Assembly (NCBI GenBank): GCA_900315455.1
Contig: OMZE01000017.1
Span: 62,001 to 126,000, forward strand
Length of the DNA: 64,000 nucleotides
Reading direction: 5' to 3'
Origin: an uncultured Prevotellaceae bacterium
Lineage (GTDB): Bacteria > Bacteroidota > Bacteroidia > Bacteroidales > Bacteroidaceae
In this document: piece after piece, positions 17,491-26,435 of the stretch
Layout of the letters: each line of letters begins with the position of its first letter
Numbering within the stretch: the first letter of the stretch is position 1
Notes under the pieces: model-generated
What the model saw: the letters and a program-made list of their open reading frames with translations, nothing else
Database searches by the model: none
Told to the model about the DNA's origin: nothing
Made by a program: the position numbers and the translations under genes

Positions 17491-17540
17491 CAGCCTATAT
17501 TCGATGATAGTCAAATATAGTGCAAACCGAGAGCAATGCA
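17491..17540. repeat. Partial fourth copy of the hairpin repeat
   Basis: CAGCCTATATTCGATGATAGTC followed by CAAATATAGTGCAAACCGAG and AGCAATGCAAAA repeats the junction between units at 16950-16995 but lacks the second hairpin arm. It precedes the end of the DprA-like gene. Confidence 0.75.
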
Positions 17541-17570
17541 AAAAACTATTTGAAAGTTAATTGTGATAGT

Positions 17571-18020
17571 TCAAAAAAAGATTTGCTTGTGCTGGTATTG
17601 CTCTATCAGAGGGAGAAGCGAACTATTCTCGCTGCCACAGACAAAGAGGATATTGTCGGCTTGCTCGCAAACGAATTTATTTCGGTTAAGGGCGGTTGCT
17701 TTCGACTGACGTGATGAAGTCGATGTAGAAATGATGAGCAGTCGGCCAGCATCGAGTAGCGGTTGCAGTTCGGCAGGAATGCGTCGGTACATTTCTCTTG
17801 CCAGTACGAGGATGATGGGCTGGGTTCCATCCTTGAGGAAGTTCCACACATCCTTCTCCAACCTGCTACTGAAGCCAGAGATTACGCAATGCCCTTCATC
17901 GCGCATCTTGACAGCCCAGTCATAGCATCGTAGCACCATCTCCACAGGGATGGTGCTTGATGCCAAAAATGCCTTCTTCGGCAAGTTAAGCAAAGATGTA
18001 TTGCCGAGGTATTGAGCCAT
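17571..18020 (-). CDS. Small DprA/Smf-like Rossmann-fold protein
   Basis: A 149-aa protein resembling the nucleotide-binding core of DprA. I see a start strand and loop (AFLASSTIPVEMVLRCYDW), a glycine motif (VISGFSSRLEKDVW) in the position of DprA GGARGID, a central strand (IILVLARE) and a late RNKFVCEQADNILFV block matching the DprA RNRIIAGLSD region. It is about half the length of full DprA and lacks the SAM-like and winged-helix parts. Full DprA loads RecA on ssDNA in transformation. Short DprA-like proteins also occur among defence genes, and this one sits next to a helicase-methylase operon. That functional link is inference. Confidence 0.55.
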   Translation of the reverse strand: MAQYLGNTSLLNLPKKAFLASSTIPVEMVLRCYDWAVKMRDEGHCVISGFSSRLEKDVWNFLKDGTQPIILVLAREMYRRIPAELQPLLDAGRLLIISTSTSSRQSKATALNRNKFVCEQADNILFVCGSENSSLLPLIEQYQHKQIFF

Positions 18021-18130
18021 CTACTATTCTTGGCCTATTATTGGGAAAACATCAAAAAACCTTACAGGCCAGCAAGCCTTCTTAATAGTTCTTCCTTACT
18101 TACTGCTTCATATGTGGTATTTGTCAATCT

Positions 18131-18640
18131 TTATGGCGTACCACCTTCAGTCAGATAGATATTGATATACCCATGGTCTCTTATCGAATAATCAGCCATA
18201 TATGTATAGACGAAAGGAGTCATAGCAAGCAAGTCCTTTCTTTCAGTTTCCCAATCATTCTTGTTGTTAGAAACCGACAAGGCACAATCCACTACAACAT
18301 CTTTCCGATTGTACTTCATGTAACAGCGTATTACACCCCAAATCAGAATATTAAACCGTTTTTCCATTTTTTTGAAGACATCTTCCTCGTCTTCTTCAAG
18401 ATAATAACCTGCTCCATATGGAGGTTCGTAAACTTGAGGATTACCGGTTTCTTTAAAATCATCAATGATTTCTTTGTTCATCCTAATCGATGCCATTCGT
18501 CTTATCGCCTCATTCTTCATTTCTCTTTTAGTAGCAGACATTTTTTCACTTCTGCCAGCAATTGAGTAATTGTCCACCACCTCTAGCAGAGCCATCCTAT
18601 TCTTAATAAATAGAGATTTGATTTTATTGATTAATCCCAT
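18131..18640 (-). CDS. Hypothetical protein, AT-rich orphan
   Basis: A 169-aa protein of unknown family. It is rich in Lys, Asp, Glu and Tyr, lacks a signal peptide or membrane segment, and has a central acidic patch (YYLEEDEEDVFKKM) and an aromatic C-terminal half. Its base composition is much more AT-rich than the flanking housekeeping genes, as is part of the neighbouring methylase, suggesting transfer. A -7 element lies about 80 bp upstream. It lies between the methylase and the DprA-like gene on the same strand. No function is assigned. Confidence 0.6.
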   Translation of the reverse strand: MGLINKIKSLFIKNRMALLEVVDNYSIAGRSEKMSATKREMKNEAIRRMASIRMNKEIIDDFKETGNPQVYEPPYGAGYYLEEDEEDVFKKMEKRFNILIWGVIRCYMKYNRKDVVVDCALSVSNNKNDWETERKDLLAMTPFVYTYMADYSIRDHGYINIYLTEGGTP

Positions 18641-18721
18641 ATTTGCTATTTAATTTACGAATTGTTTTATTATAATACCTAGTGTTATTTCTATATCTAT
18701 ATCTATTTCTTTTTATTTTGG

Positions 18722-18729
18722 CAAAAATA
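18722..18729 (-). promoter_or_regulatory. Possible -7 promoter element for the orphan gene
   Basis: The minus strand reads TATTTTTG here, with TTTG at 18747-18750, 17 bp upstream. This is slightly short of the usual spacing. It would give the orphan gene a promoter separate from the methylase operon. Confidence 0.4.
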
Positions 18730-18766
18730 GAGAAAAAACAAGCCATCAAAGGAATATAAGATTTAT

Positions 18767-21700
18767 TTAATCGTTCAATTCTTCACCCATACGATATTTA
18801 ATGTCGTAGTTAATGATAAAATCCAATTCCTCGTCGGTGAAGCCGTAGTGTTTGGCAAGGACTTTGTCTATCTCGTCGATGATGTGTTTTGACAATTGCG
18901 GATTAAAAGATTCAAATATTGATTCTATCTGCTTTGATTTTATAAATTGCTTATTTACTACTTTATTAGACTCGTAAGATGACATCAGTTCAGTTCCCAA
19001 TTTCGATAACTCGTTCAAGTGTCTATCTTTATTATAGTGGAAATTAAAAATCATGTAATCTTTAAAATTGTATAAATCAAAATAGTTAACATAATACCAC
19101 CACAATAGATTTGAATTTAACAAAGCGACCATTGCAGATGAAGGCATTTCTGGGACAATAAATTTTGTTTTATTTGAAGTAGAAACTGTTGCAAAAGGCC
19201 TATTTAAAACGATTTTCCAATATCGACCTCCTGCTGTTCTATATGAAACAATATTTGAAGAATGATTTTTTGTTGTATATTTAATTATAGGAGTATCAAT
19301 AAAGAATTTTGAAATAATAGATATTTCTATAGTAGATTTAAATTTAGGATACAAAGAATAACCTTTTAGGAATGATTCCTTTGGAATGCTTATGTAAGAA
19401 ATACTTTTGAATAAATTTACTCTCCCCTTATCTGTAGTTCTTATAACTCCATTTCCATATAAATTACTTGTTGTTTTCTTTTTACCACAACACATTATTA
19501 TAGCCAAAGCAATACATGCACCATCAAATAATTGTTTGGGCCTTTCTGGATAACAACCATAATAAATTGTGTCACTTGTGTTTTTCAAATAGTCTTGAAG
19601 TGGGCGCATTGAATCCGTTCCTACCGCTGACATTTGCACAATAAGTGCCACGCGATTTGAAATAATACATGACCGCTCAAAAACAAAAGAATACAAATTA
19701 GAACTCTTTATTGTTTTATAATCTTTTATCTTGTATCTAACATTTCTTGGTGTATACTCCACATACGGCGGATTGCCAATTATCACATCAAAACCACCAT
19801 TCCCTTGAATGATGTCATAATATTCTGCGAGCCAATGAAATGGTTGGTGCGACTTCTCCCAAACAGCATAATCCATGCCTAGGCTAGTGGCGGCATGTAG
19901 ATTCTGATTGAGCAGTTTATTCAGTTCTTTCAAACGCTGTTTTAGTTCCTTCTTTGCTCCTTTATAGGTATCAAGATTAGCCTCCTGTCCCAACTGCACC
20001 TGTTTGAACACATCGTATGCCATTGACACTTTTTTCATCTCATCGTTTACCTTTTGTTCGAACTCCTGCCTTGCGAAAAGGTCGGTGTAGAGCAATCCGT
20101 CTTGCAGTTCCTTCTCGTTGGCATACCCAACGAGCGTATTTCCACAACGGATATTGAAGTCGACGTCGGGTAGTGGTTCAATTCCGAGATTCGGGTCACG
20201 CGGGTTCACATCCACCACTGCCACCATCTTCAGGAACAGTCGCAATTTGGCTATCTCCGTCGCCTCCACCATGATATCTACGCCATAAAGGTTGCGCAGG
20301 ATGATGCTTTTATAGATGAAATAACGCTGATTTGAACGGTATTTCACATTCAGTTCTTGCAGTTCATCCTTAAACAAATTGGGATTCTGTGCTGCCCACA
20401 CCTGCATACGGTCAATGCACGTCTCATAAAGCGGTTCAAGGATATTCAGTGCAGCAAAGAGGAACGCCCCCGAGCCACAAGTAGGGTCGAGAATGGTTAT
20501 CCGCTGCAGCGCATGGTAGAAATGTAGCACGAATAGGTGGTCGTCGGTCTGCGCGAGGAAATCTTGCACAAACTGTCGTATGTCAAGATTATAAGTAATG
20601 AAATCGTTCGCCTCGTGTATCTCACCATTCTCTATCTTCGCAAGAATGGTCTGGTAGCGCTGCAACCGCTCCACTGTCTCACGCCAAATCTCCGTGGGCA
20701 ATGCCCATTCATCGGGTGTGCGCTCATTCCATCGACTGCGCCGCTCCAAAAGGTTGGGCTGTGTGGTGTCAATGCCTACGGCAATATGTTCGGGTATTGG
20801 TTTATCGTGTCCTTTCTTTACTGCATCGAAAATATAACGGTCGCCACTTTTGCGCAGGAATTGCCATACTGCCCCGTCGGCACGGAACGGCTTTTCATCA
20901 GCTTTCCTCGTGGCATCCATCAGATACGGAACGATGGTATTGCGTCCTATATACTCCGTAATATCCTCCTTGGTATAATACGCTCCCATCTGCGCCCGGT
21001 CGTTGATATACTGCTCGAAGATGTATCCCAATACATCGGGGTTGATATCTTTTCCCGTAGCCGTAAGGCGGTCGTCGAGATGCCAGTGCCACTGGTCGAA
21101 GAACGCGAAGAGGCTCTCGAAGGCTTCGTCCTTGATTTCGATGTCAGGATAATTTGTTTCCAATTCATGAATATCAAACATTCCACCGTTGAGGTATGGT
21201 ATGCGCCCATACTTATTGGTGAAGTCATGGTCGTGTCGTGGAGTGTTCAATCCGTCGTGAAATAGGCTCAACAAAAAACCTTGATAGAAAGAGCCATAGA
21301 AGCGGTCACGTCCTTTTTCTTTTTTCACCCACTCCAACTTGTCACGCAAGTAGTTGACATTTTGGTCGAGAAATCCCTTCTTCTGGATGAAATAGCAGAA
21401 CATCAAACGGTTGAGCATCACCGAGGTATACCATTGTTTGTTGCGGTTCGCAACCTGGTGGTTTTTAGGTCTTTTCTTGTTTTCTTCATCAATATAATCG
21501 TCGATACCTGTGATGAAATTGGTGAAGTTGGTGTGTTCCTTTTGAAAGCCTGTATAAAAGTCCTTCGTTATTTTCTCCGAATTGATGACGAAAGCCCCTT
21601 GTACGCGCTCTTTCACGTCGACGATGGTCGTCACCTCGTCGAGGTCGAACGATAGGTCGTCAATCTTCTCGAAAAGGAAACCAGCCTTTTCTGCCGTCTC

Positions 21701-22045
21701 ATACTCCACCAAGACAAGGTCACGCTTCTCCACCTTCTTCACAGGGACTGCCCAAAGATGGTGTTGACTGTCGGATAGGTGGAAAATACAGATATAGTCG
21801 TTGGCCTGTCGGCGCAATCGGGTGTCTATCTTCTTGGCAACTGATGAAGTGGGTATCTCTTCCACTTTACAGGCCATCACCTGTAAACCGTTGCGCTCGG
21901 CTACCACAACGAAGTTATAGGTTTCGTCCTCTATGGTAAGACTGAAACCTCGCTGTCCCTTCGGATTATTCCACCCCATCTCGCTGATAAACAACTCCTG
22001 GAAACTGGATTCGGAGACATACTGTATAAATGTTCGCTTGTTCAT
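18767..22045 (-). CDS. Eco57I-like N6-adenine DNA methyltransferase (type IIG/BREX-PglX-like)
   Basis: A 1092-aa protein. The N-terminal 350 residues resemble the variable region of type IIG/ISP enzymes, but I see no clear PD-(D/E)XK nuclease motif. The methylase core has motif I DPTCGSGAFL (about 518-527) and catalytic NPPY (about 754-757) in DVIIGNPPYVEY, typical of N6-adenine gamma-class enzymes. The C-terminal part (about 760-1040) looks like a target-recognition domain and ends in a helical tail. DNA for this part is strikingly AT-rich compared with the core, so it was probably exchanged. The gene starts 12 bp after the helicase stop, so the two form an operon. Likely role: self-marking in an anti-phage system. 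Confidence 0.88.
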   Translation of the reverse strand: MNKRTFIQYVSESSFQELFISEMGWNNPKGQRGFSLTIEDETYNFVVVAERNGLQVMACKVEEIPTSSVAKKIDTRLRRQANDYICIFHLSDSQHHLWAVPVKKVEKRDLVLVEYETAEKAGFLFEKIDDLSFDLDEVTTIVDVKERVQGAFVINSEKITKDFYTGFQKEHTNFTNFITGIDDYIDEENKKRPKNHQVANRNKQWYTSVMLNRLMFCYFIQKKGFLDQNVNYLRDKLEWVKKEKGRDRFYGSFYQGFLLSLFHDGLNTPRHDHDFTNKYGRIPYLNGGMFDIHELETNYPDIEIKDEAFESLFAFFDQWHWHLDDRLTATGKDINPDVLGYIFEQYINDRAQMGAYYTKEDITEYIGRNTIVPYLMDATRKADEKPFRADGAVWQFLRKSGDRYIFDAVKKGHDKPIPEHIAVGIDTTQPNLLERRSRWNERTPDEWALPTEIWRETVERLQRYQTILAKIENGEIHEANDFITYNLDIRQFVQDFLAQTDDHLFVLHFYHALQRITILDPTCGSGAFLFAALNILEPLYETCIDRMQVWAAQNPNLFKDELQELNVKYRSNQRYFIYKSIILRNLYGVDIMVEATEIAKLRLFLKMVAVVDVNPRDPNLGIEPLPDVDFNIRCGNTLVGYANEKELQDGLLYTDLFARQEFEQKVNDEMKKVSMAYDVFKQVQLGQEANLDTYKGAKKELKQRLKELNKLLNQNLHAATSLGMDYAVWEKSHQPFHWLAEYYDIIQGNGGFDVIIGNPPYVEYTPRNVRYKIKDYKTIKSSNLYSFVFERSCIISNRVALIVQMSAVGTDSMRPLQDYLKNTSDTIYYGCYPERPKQLFDGACIALAIIMCCGKKKTTSNLYGNGVIRTTDKGRVNLFKSISYISIPKESFLKGYSLYPKFKSTIEISIISKFFIDTPIIKYTTKNHSSNIVSYRTAGGRYWKIVLNRPFATVSTSNKTKFIVPEMPSSAMVALLNSNLLWWYYVNYFDLYNFKDYMIFNFHYNKDRHLNELSKLGTELMSSYESNKVVNKQFIKSKQIESIFESFNPQLSKHIIDEIDKVLAKHYGFTDEELDFIINYDIKYRMGEELND

Positions 22046-22057
22046 AGTTTCTTCATA

Positions 22058-25000
22058 CTAAAGGTTTCTTAATCCCATCGAGCAAATGATGGTAGGTTCC
22101 TTATGTTCGTCACGGTCGCGGTCGATGCGGCAAAGGGTACCGCTCTTGTGCATTTCAAGCACGGTCTCCACAATATCGTCATTGTTGCCCACACGCAACA
22201 GCCGTCCGAGAATCACCTTCGTGCTCTCCACGAACTGGTAGTTATAGATATCGTCGATGGCGAGTTTGAGCATCTCCCGCTTTTCCTGTGAGAAGAAAAG
22301 TGTTGGCGGCTGGGCATAATAATGTTCCAGTAGGTCGATGATACGGTAGCGTGTGCTGAAACGGTTGCCAAGGATACCGCTGACGTTGGTATTCTCCGTC
22401 TTAATGTTCTCTACCGCACTCTGCACGAGGTCAAAATGGTTGTCGAGCGGTTCCTGTGCGGGTTCGTTGGCGCTGCAAGCCAGAGCCTGAAGGATTTTCT
22501 TCTGAGACTGGCTGATGATTTCACCACGCGAGTCATACCACGACAGCACATCGTAGTCGTTGTGTGTCTTAACATATGTCACCACACCATCGTGCAATGC
22601 ATCGGCTGCACGTTTGGTGGAATAAATGACATCCGGCAATTGGGGTATGATTTCCTTCAGTTTCGGGTTGGCATCGGTGGCATTCTTCCAAATCTGGTAT
22701 GCCTGTGACGCCAAGTCCACGTCACTGTCGTCATCATCATCATCAAGCACACCGCTCTTCTCATTGTACATATCGCGTAGATTCTTCTCATTACCTTCGA
22801 AGAACACTTCGTCGCTTCCCACGATGCTCGCGTTCTCGTTGATGCGGGCATTGAGGCGCTTGCGCAAACTTATTATCTCCTCGACTTTGTCGGCAGGGAA
22901 GAACGAATAGCAGAATATCTGTTCGGCCTCTTGACCAATACGGTCAACACGCCCGGCACGCTGAATGAGTCGGATGATGGCCCAAGGCAGGTCATAGTTG
23001 ACTATGACATGGCTGTCTTGCAGGTTCTGGCCTTCTGAGAGCACGTCGGTAGCCACGAGGATGCGCAGTTCCTTGTCTGCCGCTACCTCGGCATGGTTGG
23101 AGAGCGGTGAGAAACGCTCGACGATGGCTGTAGGATTGATGCTCTTTCCTGTCGCCCTTTCCATATCCTTAACACCCCGTTTGCGCAACTGGCGGTAGAT
23201 GTAGTTCACCGTATCGGAGTATTGAGAGAAGATGAGCACTTTTTCATCGCCATGCAAATTATTGAGCAGTACCTGCAACTCATTGAGTTTCTGATCGGCA
23301 GAGGGGTTCCACTTACCACAGAGTTCTATCATCTGTATGAGCAGGTTGCAGTCTTGCTTGAGATGGGTTTTTAGCGACCGCTTGAAATAAACAGAATCAA
23401 TCCATGCCACGTTGTTCTTGTCGACGAGGAAGTTGTAATACTCCTTTGCCTTCGCCATATATACCTTCATGTCGGTGGGTATGTCTATCAGCCCGTCACC
23501 GCCCATGCGGTCTTCCTCTTCGTCATCATTGGTAAAGATGTCGTTGATATCCTCGTCGTCGATGAAAGTGTCGGGCAACTCATTTTCGTCACCGATAGGC
23601 AGGGGCAACCTATTGTCGATGGCATAGATGAAGACGGCATTGCGCAGGATATGGCGATAGAGCGTGAGTAGGAACGAGAAACCACTGCTGTCAATACGCT
23701 TGAAGAAGGTACTCTTGCAGAAACCCATCATGCGCTTGCCAGCACGCGATAGGTTCTCGAGCAGTTGCTTGTCAGAAACAGAGGCATTGGCGGTCTTAGC
23801 CGTATCTTCGTATTGTGAAAGGCCGTAGCGTGGCAGTCGCAGGTCCTCCATATAAGAAATCATGTCCTGGCTATACAGGCGACTGTATTGGTCGCCCTCT
23901 TCGGTACGAAACTTAATGGCCTTGGGCACACGGTCGGGGAAATAGTTGCGGCGCCCGTCGTTGAACTCCAAGTATTTCCGCCCGTTTTCAGGGTCGGTCT
24001 TAGCATAGTTTTCCTTGATGAACGTACGGGTGCGGCGTACGAGAAACAATTTCATTAGTTCCATCCAGTCATCGGCATACGGACTTTTCTCGAAAGCCTT
24101 GATACTACGGATGAACACCTCGGAATGTTTCTGCAAGAAAGCGCGGTCGCCACCCAAACTGCGTATATACTCTTCGGGGCGAATGCCGAGGTCGTCATCT
24201 TCACTGATGAAAAGTTTGAGTTGTGCTGCAAGGTCGGAAAAGTCCTTGTTGTAGGGTGTGGCGGTCAACAACAGCACCTTGCTGTCCTGATGTTCGATGA
24301 GCGCCTTGATATTCTGATAGCGCTTGCCTGTGGAGTTACGTAGGTTATGGCTTTCGTCAACGATAATCAGCCGGTAATAGCGTGCACTTTCCACATCGAT
24401 AGGCTTCGCCATGGAGACAATATCTGCTTTCAGGTCGTAACGTTTGCGGTATTTGTCCCACATCTCCTGCAAGTTGGCAGGGCAGATGATGAGCGTGCTG
24501 CTGGCGAAGGTCATCTCATATATTTTTGCAATGGCGCAGGCAGTGATGGTCTTTCCCAGTCCTACCACATCACCAATCATGGCACCGCCACGTTTCTCGC
24601 TGTTCAAATGACGTGCGGCTATCTTCACGGCTGTCTGCTGGAAGTCGAAAAGTTCATGTTGAAACTCGGGTGTCAATGTAAACTCATTGATGCCCGAACG
24701 AGCGTCTGCCGAGAGATGATATGCCGTTTTCAGATAGATATGATAGGGCGGGATGACTACTTCACCAGCCCAACTGTTGTCAATGGCATCTATCAACTCT
24801 TTCGTTATGTCGATACAGAAACGGTCGTTCCATCGGTCATCGAACCAGTCGGCAAGTTTCTGTGCGCTGTCGCTGTCACCAAACTCCGCATTCAGTTCAC
24901 CTTGTTTGGTAAGTCCTGAGTAAGTAAGATTGCTGCTGCCCATGATAGCCTGTATCTTGTTCCAATTATCATCAGGACGATGAGCAAGATAGAGTTTGGC

Positions 25001-25438
25001 ATGGAGCGGTTCGGCTACATAGAGTTTCACACATACCTTCTCTTCTTTCAATTGTGCTGACAACCGACGCAATGTCCATTCGTCTTTCTTGGTGGGAAGG
25101 CCGAGGAGGAGTTGTTTCTTGAAGTCGCGTGCAATCTCCAATTTGCATTGGCTGACATAATTGGCATCGGGCAATTTTTTGGCAGAGTAGAGTCGTCGCA
25201 CCAACTCCTGGTCGGGTTGGTGCATACCGATAAGAAGACGACAGCAGCGGAACTTCTGTTTGTTGCCCTCAAAAACATAATCCCCAGGAACATTTTCGAT
25301 TTGGTTGACCACCAAATTCCAGCCACGAAGGTTGAAATACCCTACACAAAAGTCCACACGTTTCACCCCGACATTTGTGATAATGTCTTGGAGCCCTTGT
25401 GTGAACTTGATTTCGATATTGTCGAAAATCCTTGCCAT
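22058..25438 (-). CDS. PLD-nuclease/SNF2-helicase fusion protein
   Basis: A 1126-aa protein. The N-terminal domain has a phospholipase-D-type HKD signature: HAKLYLAH near residue 146 and GSSNLT near 168. The SNF2-like ATPase follows: Walker A in GDVVGLGKT (about 295), DESH box (about 363), then a long insert with an acidic patch, and the second RecA domain with the motif VI region RAGRVDRIGQ (about 830). I use ATG 25438 (MARIFDN) because the upstream in-frame codons have no family-like content. Such proteins restrict or remodel foreign DNA. It heads the operon with the methylase. The PLD, SNF2 and adenine-methylase combination recalls DrmC, DrmD and DrmMI of DISARM, without DrmA or DrmB. Confidence 0.88.
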   Translation of the reverse strand: MARIFDNIEIKFTQGLQDIITNVGVKRVDFCVGYFNLRGWNLVVNQIENVPGDYVFEGNKQKFRCCRLLIGMHQPDQELVRRLYSAKKLPDANYVSQCKLEIARDFKKQLLLGLPTKKDEWTLRRLSAQLKEEKVCVKLYVAEPLHAKLYLAHRPDDNWNKIQAIMGSSNLTYSGLTKQGELNAEFGDSDSAQKLADWFDDRWNDRFCIDITKELIDAIDNSWAGEVVIPPYHIYLKTAYHLSADARSGINEFTLTPEFQHELFDFQQTAVKIAARHLNSEKRGGAMIGDVVGLGKTITACAIAKIYEMTFASSTLIICPANLQEMWDKYRKRYDLKADIVSMAKPIDVESARYYRLIIVDESHNLRNSTGKRYQNIKALIEHQDSKVLLLTATPYNKDFSDLAAQLKLFISEDDDLGIRPEEYIRSLGGDRAFLQKHSEVFIRSIKAFEKSPYADDWMELMKLFLVRRTRTFIKENYAKTDPENGRKYLEFNDGRRNYFPDRVPKAIKFRTEEGDQYSRLYSQDMISYMEDLRLPRYGLSQYEDTAKTANASVSDKQLLENLSRAGKRMMGFCKSTFFKRIDSSGFSFLLTLYRHILRNAVFIYAIDNRLPLPIGDENELPDTFIDDEDINDIFTNDDEEEDRMGGDGLIDIPTDMKVYMAKAKEYYNFLVDKNNVAWIDSVYFKRSLKTHLKQDCNLLIQMIELCGKWNPSADQKLNELQVLLNNLHGDEKVLIFSQYSDTVNYIYRQLRKRGVKDMERATGKSINPTAIVERFSPLSNHAEVAADKELRILVATDVLSEGQNLQDSHVIVNYDLPWAIIRLIQRAGRVDRIGQEAEQIFCYSFFPADKVEEIISLRKRLNARINENASIVGSDEVFFEGNEKNLRDMYNEKSGVLDDDDDDSDVDLASQAYQIWKNATDANPKLKEIIPQLPDVIYSTKRAADALHDGVVTYVKTHNDYDVLSWYDSRGEIISQSQKKILQALACSANEPAQEPLDNHFDLVQSAVENIKTENTNVSGILGNRFSTRYRIIDLLEHYYAQPPTLFFSQEKREMLKLAIDDIYNYQFVESTKVILGRLLRVGNNDDIVETVLEMHKSGTLCRIDRDRDEHKEPTIICSMGLRNL

Positions 25439-25844
25439 AAGCGCACATAGTATTAGGAGCATTGCACTTATCGGAACTATGGGTTTCCACAAACCATACA
25501 GACACGAAAAAAGCGCGGACGCTTATCCGTGTCTGAGGTTGTAGGAGACCCATCCGCTGATAAGTTTAATGTCCACGCCTATGCGCAGACACTAACACTT
25601 ACTCTTTTGCGGATATTTGAAACTTCCTACATTTCAGACACGCCGAATAACTGCTAATGCTGTTATTTTTCCCACGAAATGGCTGTTGTCCTTCGCCAAG
25701 AATCAACAACTCGATAGCAAAGATACTACTTTATTTCAGAAACAAGAAAAAATCTGAAAAAATTTACACAAAAGATAGGAAACTCCGTCCTATGGACATA
25801 AACTGAGTTACCAAAACTGATAGAAAGCAGACTATAATCAACAC
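25439..25844 (-). promoter_or_regulatory. Leader of the helicase-methylase operon with inverted repeats
   Basis: No gene seen. On the minus strand a -7 element TATCTTTG lies at 25718-25725, implying a leader of about 280 nt. The leader has an inverted pair CGTGTCTGAGGTTGTAGG (25528-25545) and CCTACATTTCAGACACG (25626-25642). A second inverted arm CAGACACG at 25499-25506 can pair with CGTGTCTG (25528-25535) over a GC-rich inner hairpin. These alternatives look regulatory (attenuation or a binding site), but this is inference. Confidence 0.45.
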
Positions 25845-25891
25845 AAAAAGCACAGCGATACAGAGAAGGGCTCTTTATCGCTGTGCCTTTT
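25845..25891. terminator. Bidirectional terminator-like hairpin
   Basis: AAAAGCACAGCGATA pairs with TATCGCTGTGCCTTTT around an inner AGAG...CTCT loop. It lies just after the stop of the YccF gene in the minus direction, where the arm ends in a T-run. Confidence 0.75.
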
Positions 25892-25905
25892 GTTGGACAT
25901 CCCCC

Positions 25906-26271
25906 TTACACAATCTCCCTTCCGAAGGGGGTGAGGGCGATTTCGGCCAATTTGAAGTGCTGCTTACCGAAAGGTATGCCGATGATGGTGATGTAGAAGA
26001 GGATACCGAAGAAGACATGGGTGAGCCATATCCAGATGCCGCCCACGAAGAACCAGATGATGTTCATCGCCGTGTTGAGACAGCCGCTGGTGGGTTTCTT
26101 CCTCACCTTCGACCCGAAAGGCCACAAGGCAAGCATGCCCAGTTTGAGCGACTGCAACCCGAAGGGAATGCCGATGATGGTGATCATCATGGCCAGACTG
26201 GCCACGACATACTCTATAGCAATCTCTATACCGCCAAAAACGAGCCAGATGATATTTCCCAATAATTTCAT
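25906..26271 (-). CDS. YccF domain-containing inner-membrane protein
   Basis: A 121-aa membrane protein made of two copies of the YccF/DUF307 unit. Each has a hydrophobic stretch (NIIWLVFGG / NIIWFFVGG), TIIGIPFG and a terminal ALWPFG / ALTPFG. Four transmembrane segments are likely. Function is unknown for the family. It has its own -7 element and terminator. Confidence 0.92.
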   Translation of the reverse strand: MKLLGNIIWLVFGGIEIAIEYVVASLAMMITIIGIPFGLQSLKLGMLALWPFGSKVRKKPTSGCLNTAMNIIWFFVGGIWIWLTHVFFGILFYITIIGIPFGKQHFKLAEIALTPFGREIV

Positions 26272-26287
26272 AAGCGTGTATTTTCCG

Positions 26288-26295
26288 CAAAATTA
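26288..26295 (-). promoter_or_regulatory. -7 promoter element for the YccF gene
   Basis: The minus strand reads TAATTTTG, matching TAnnTTTG, 16 bp before the start codon. Confidence 0.55.
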
Positions 26296-26435
26296 CAATT
26301 TCTCCTTGGAAAAACAAGCAATCTGGCAGAAAAACCACTTCATGCCGTTCACCTGTATCGCAAGAGGCATAGCCAAATAGAAACGTGAGCCTGTGGGGAG
26401 GCTCACGTTTCCTTATGTATAATGAATAGAATCTG

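Noticed and set aside
17223-17507. Open reading frame of 94 codons through the non-coding repeat
   Set aside because: It runs through the 63-bp tandem repeat, has no recognisable domain, and the colinear copy at 32 kb does not preserve it.
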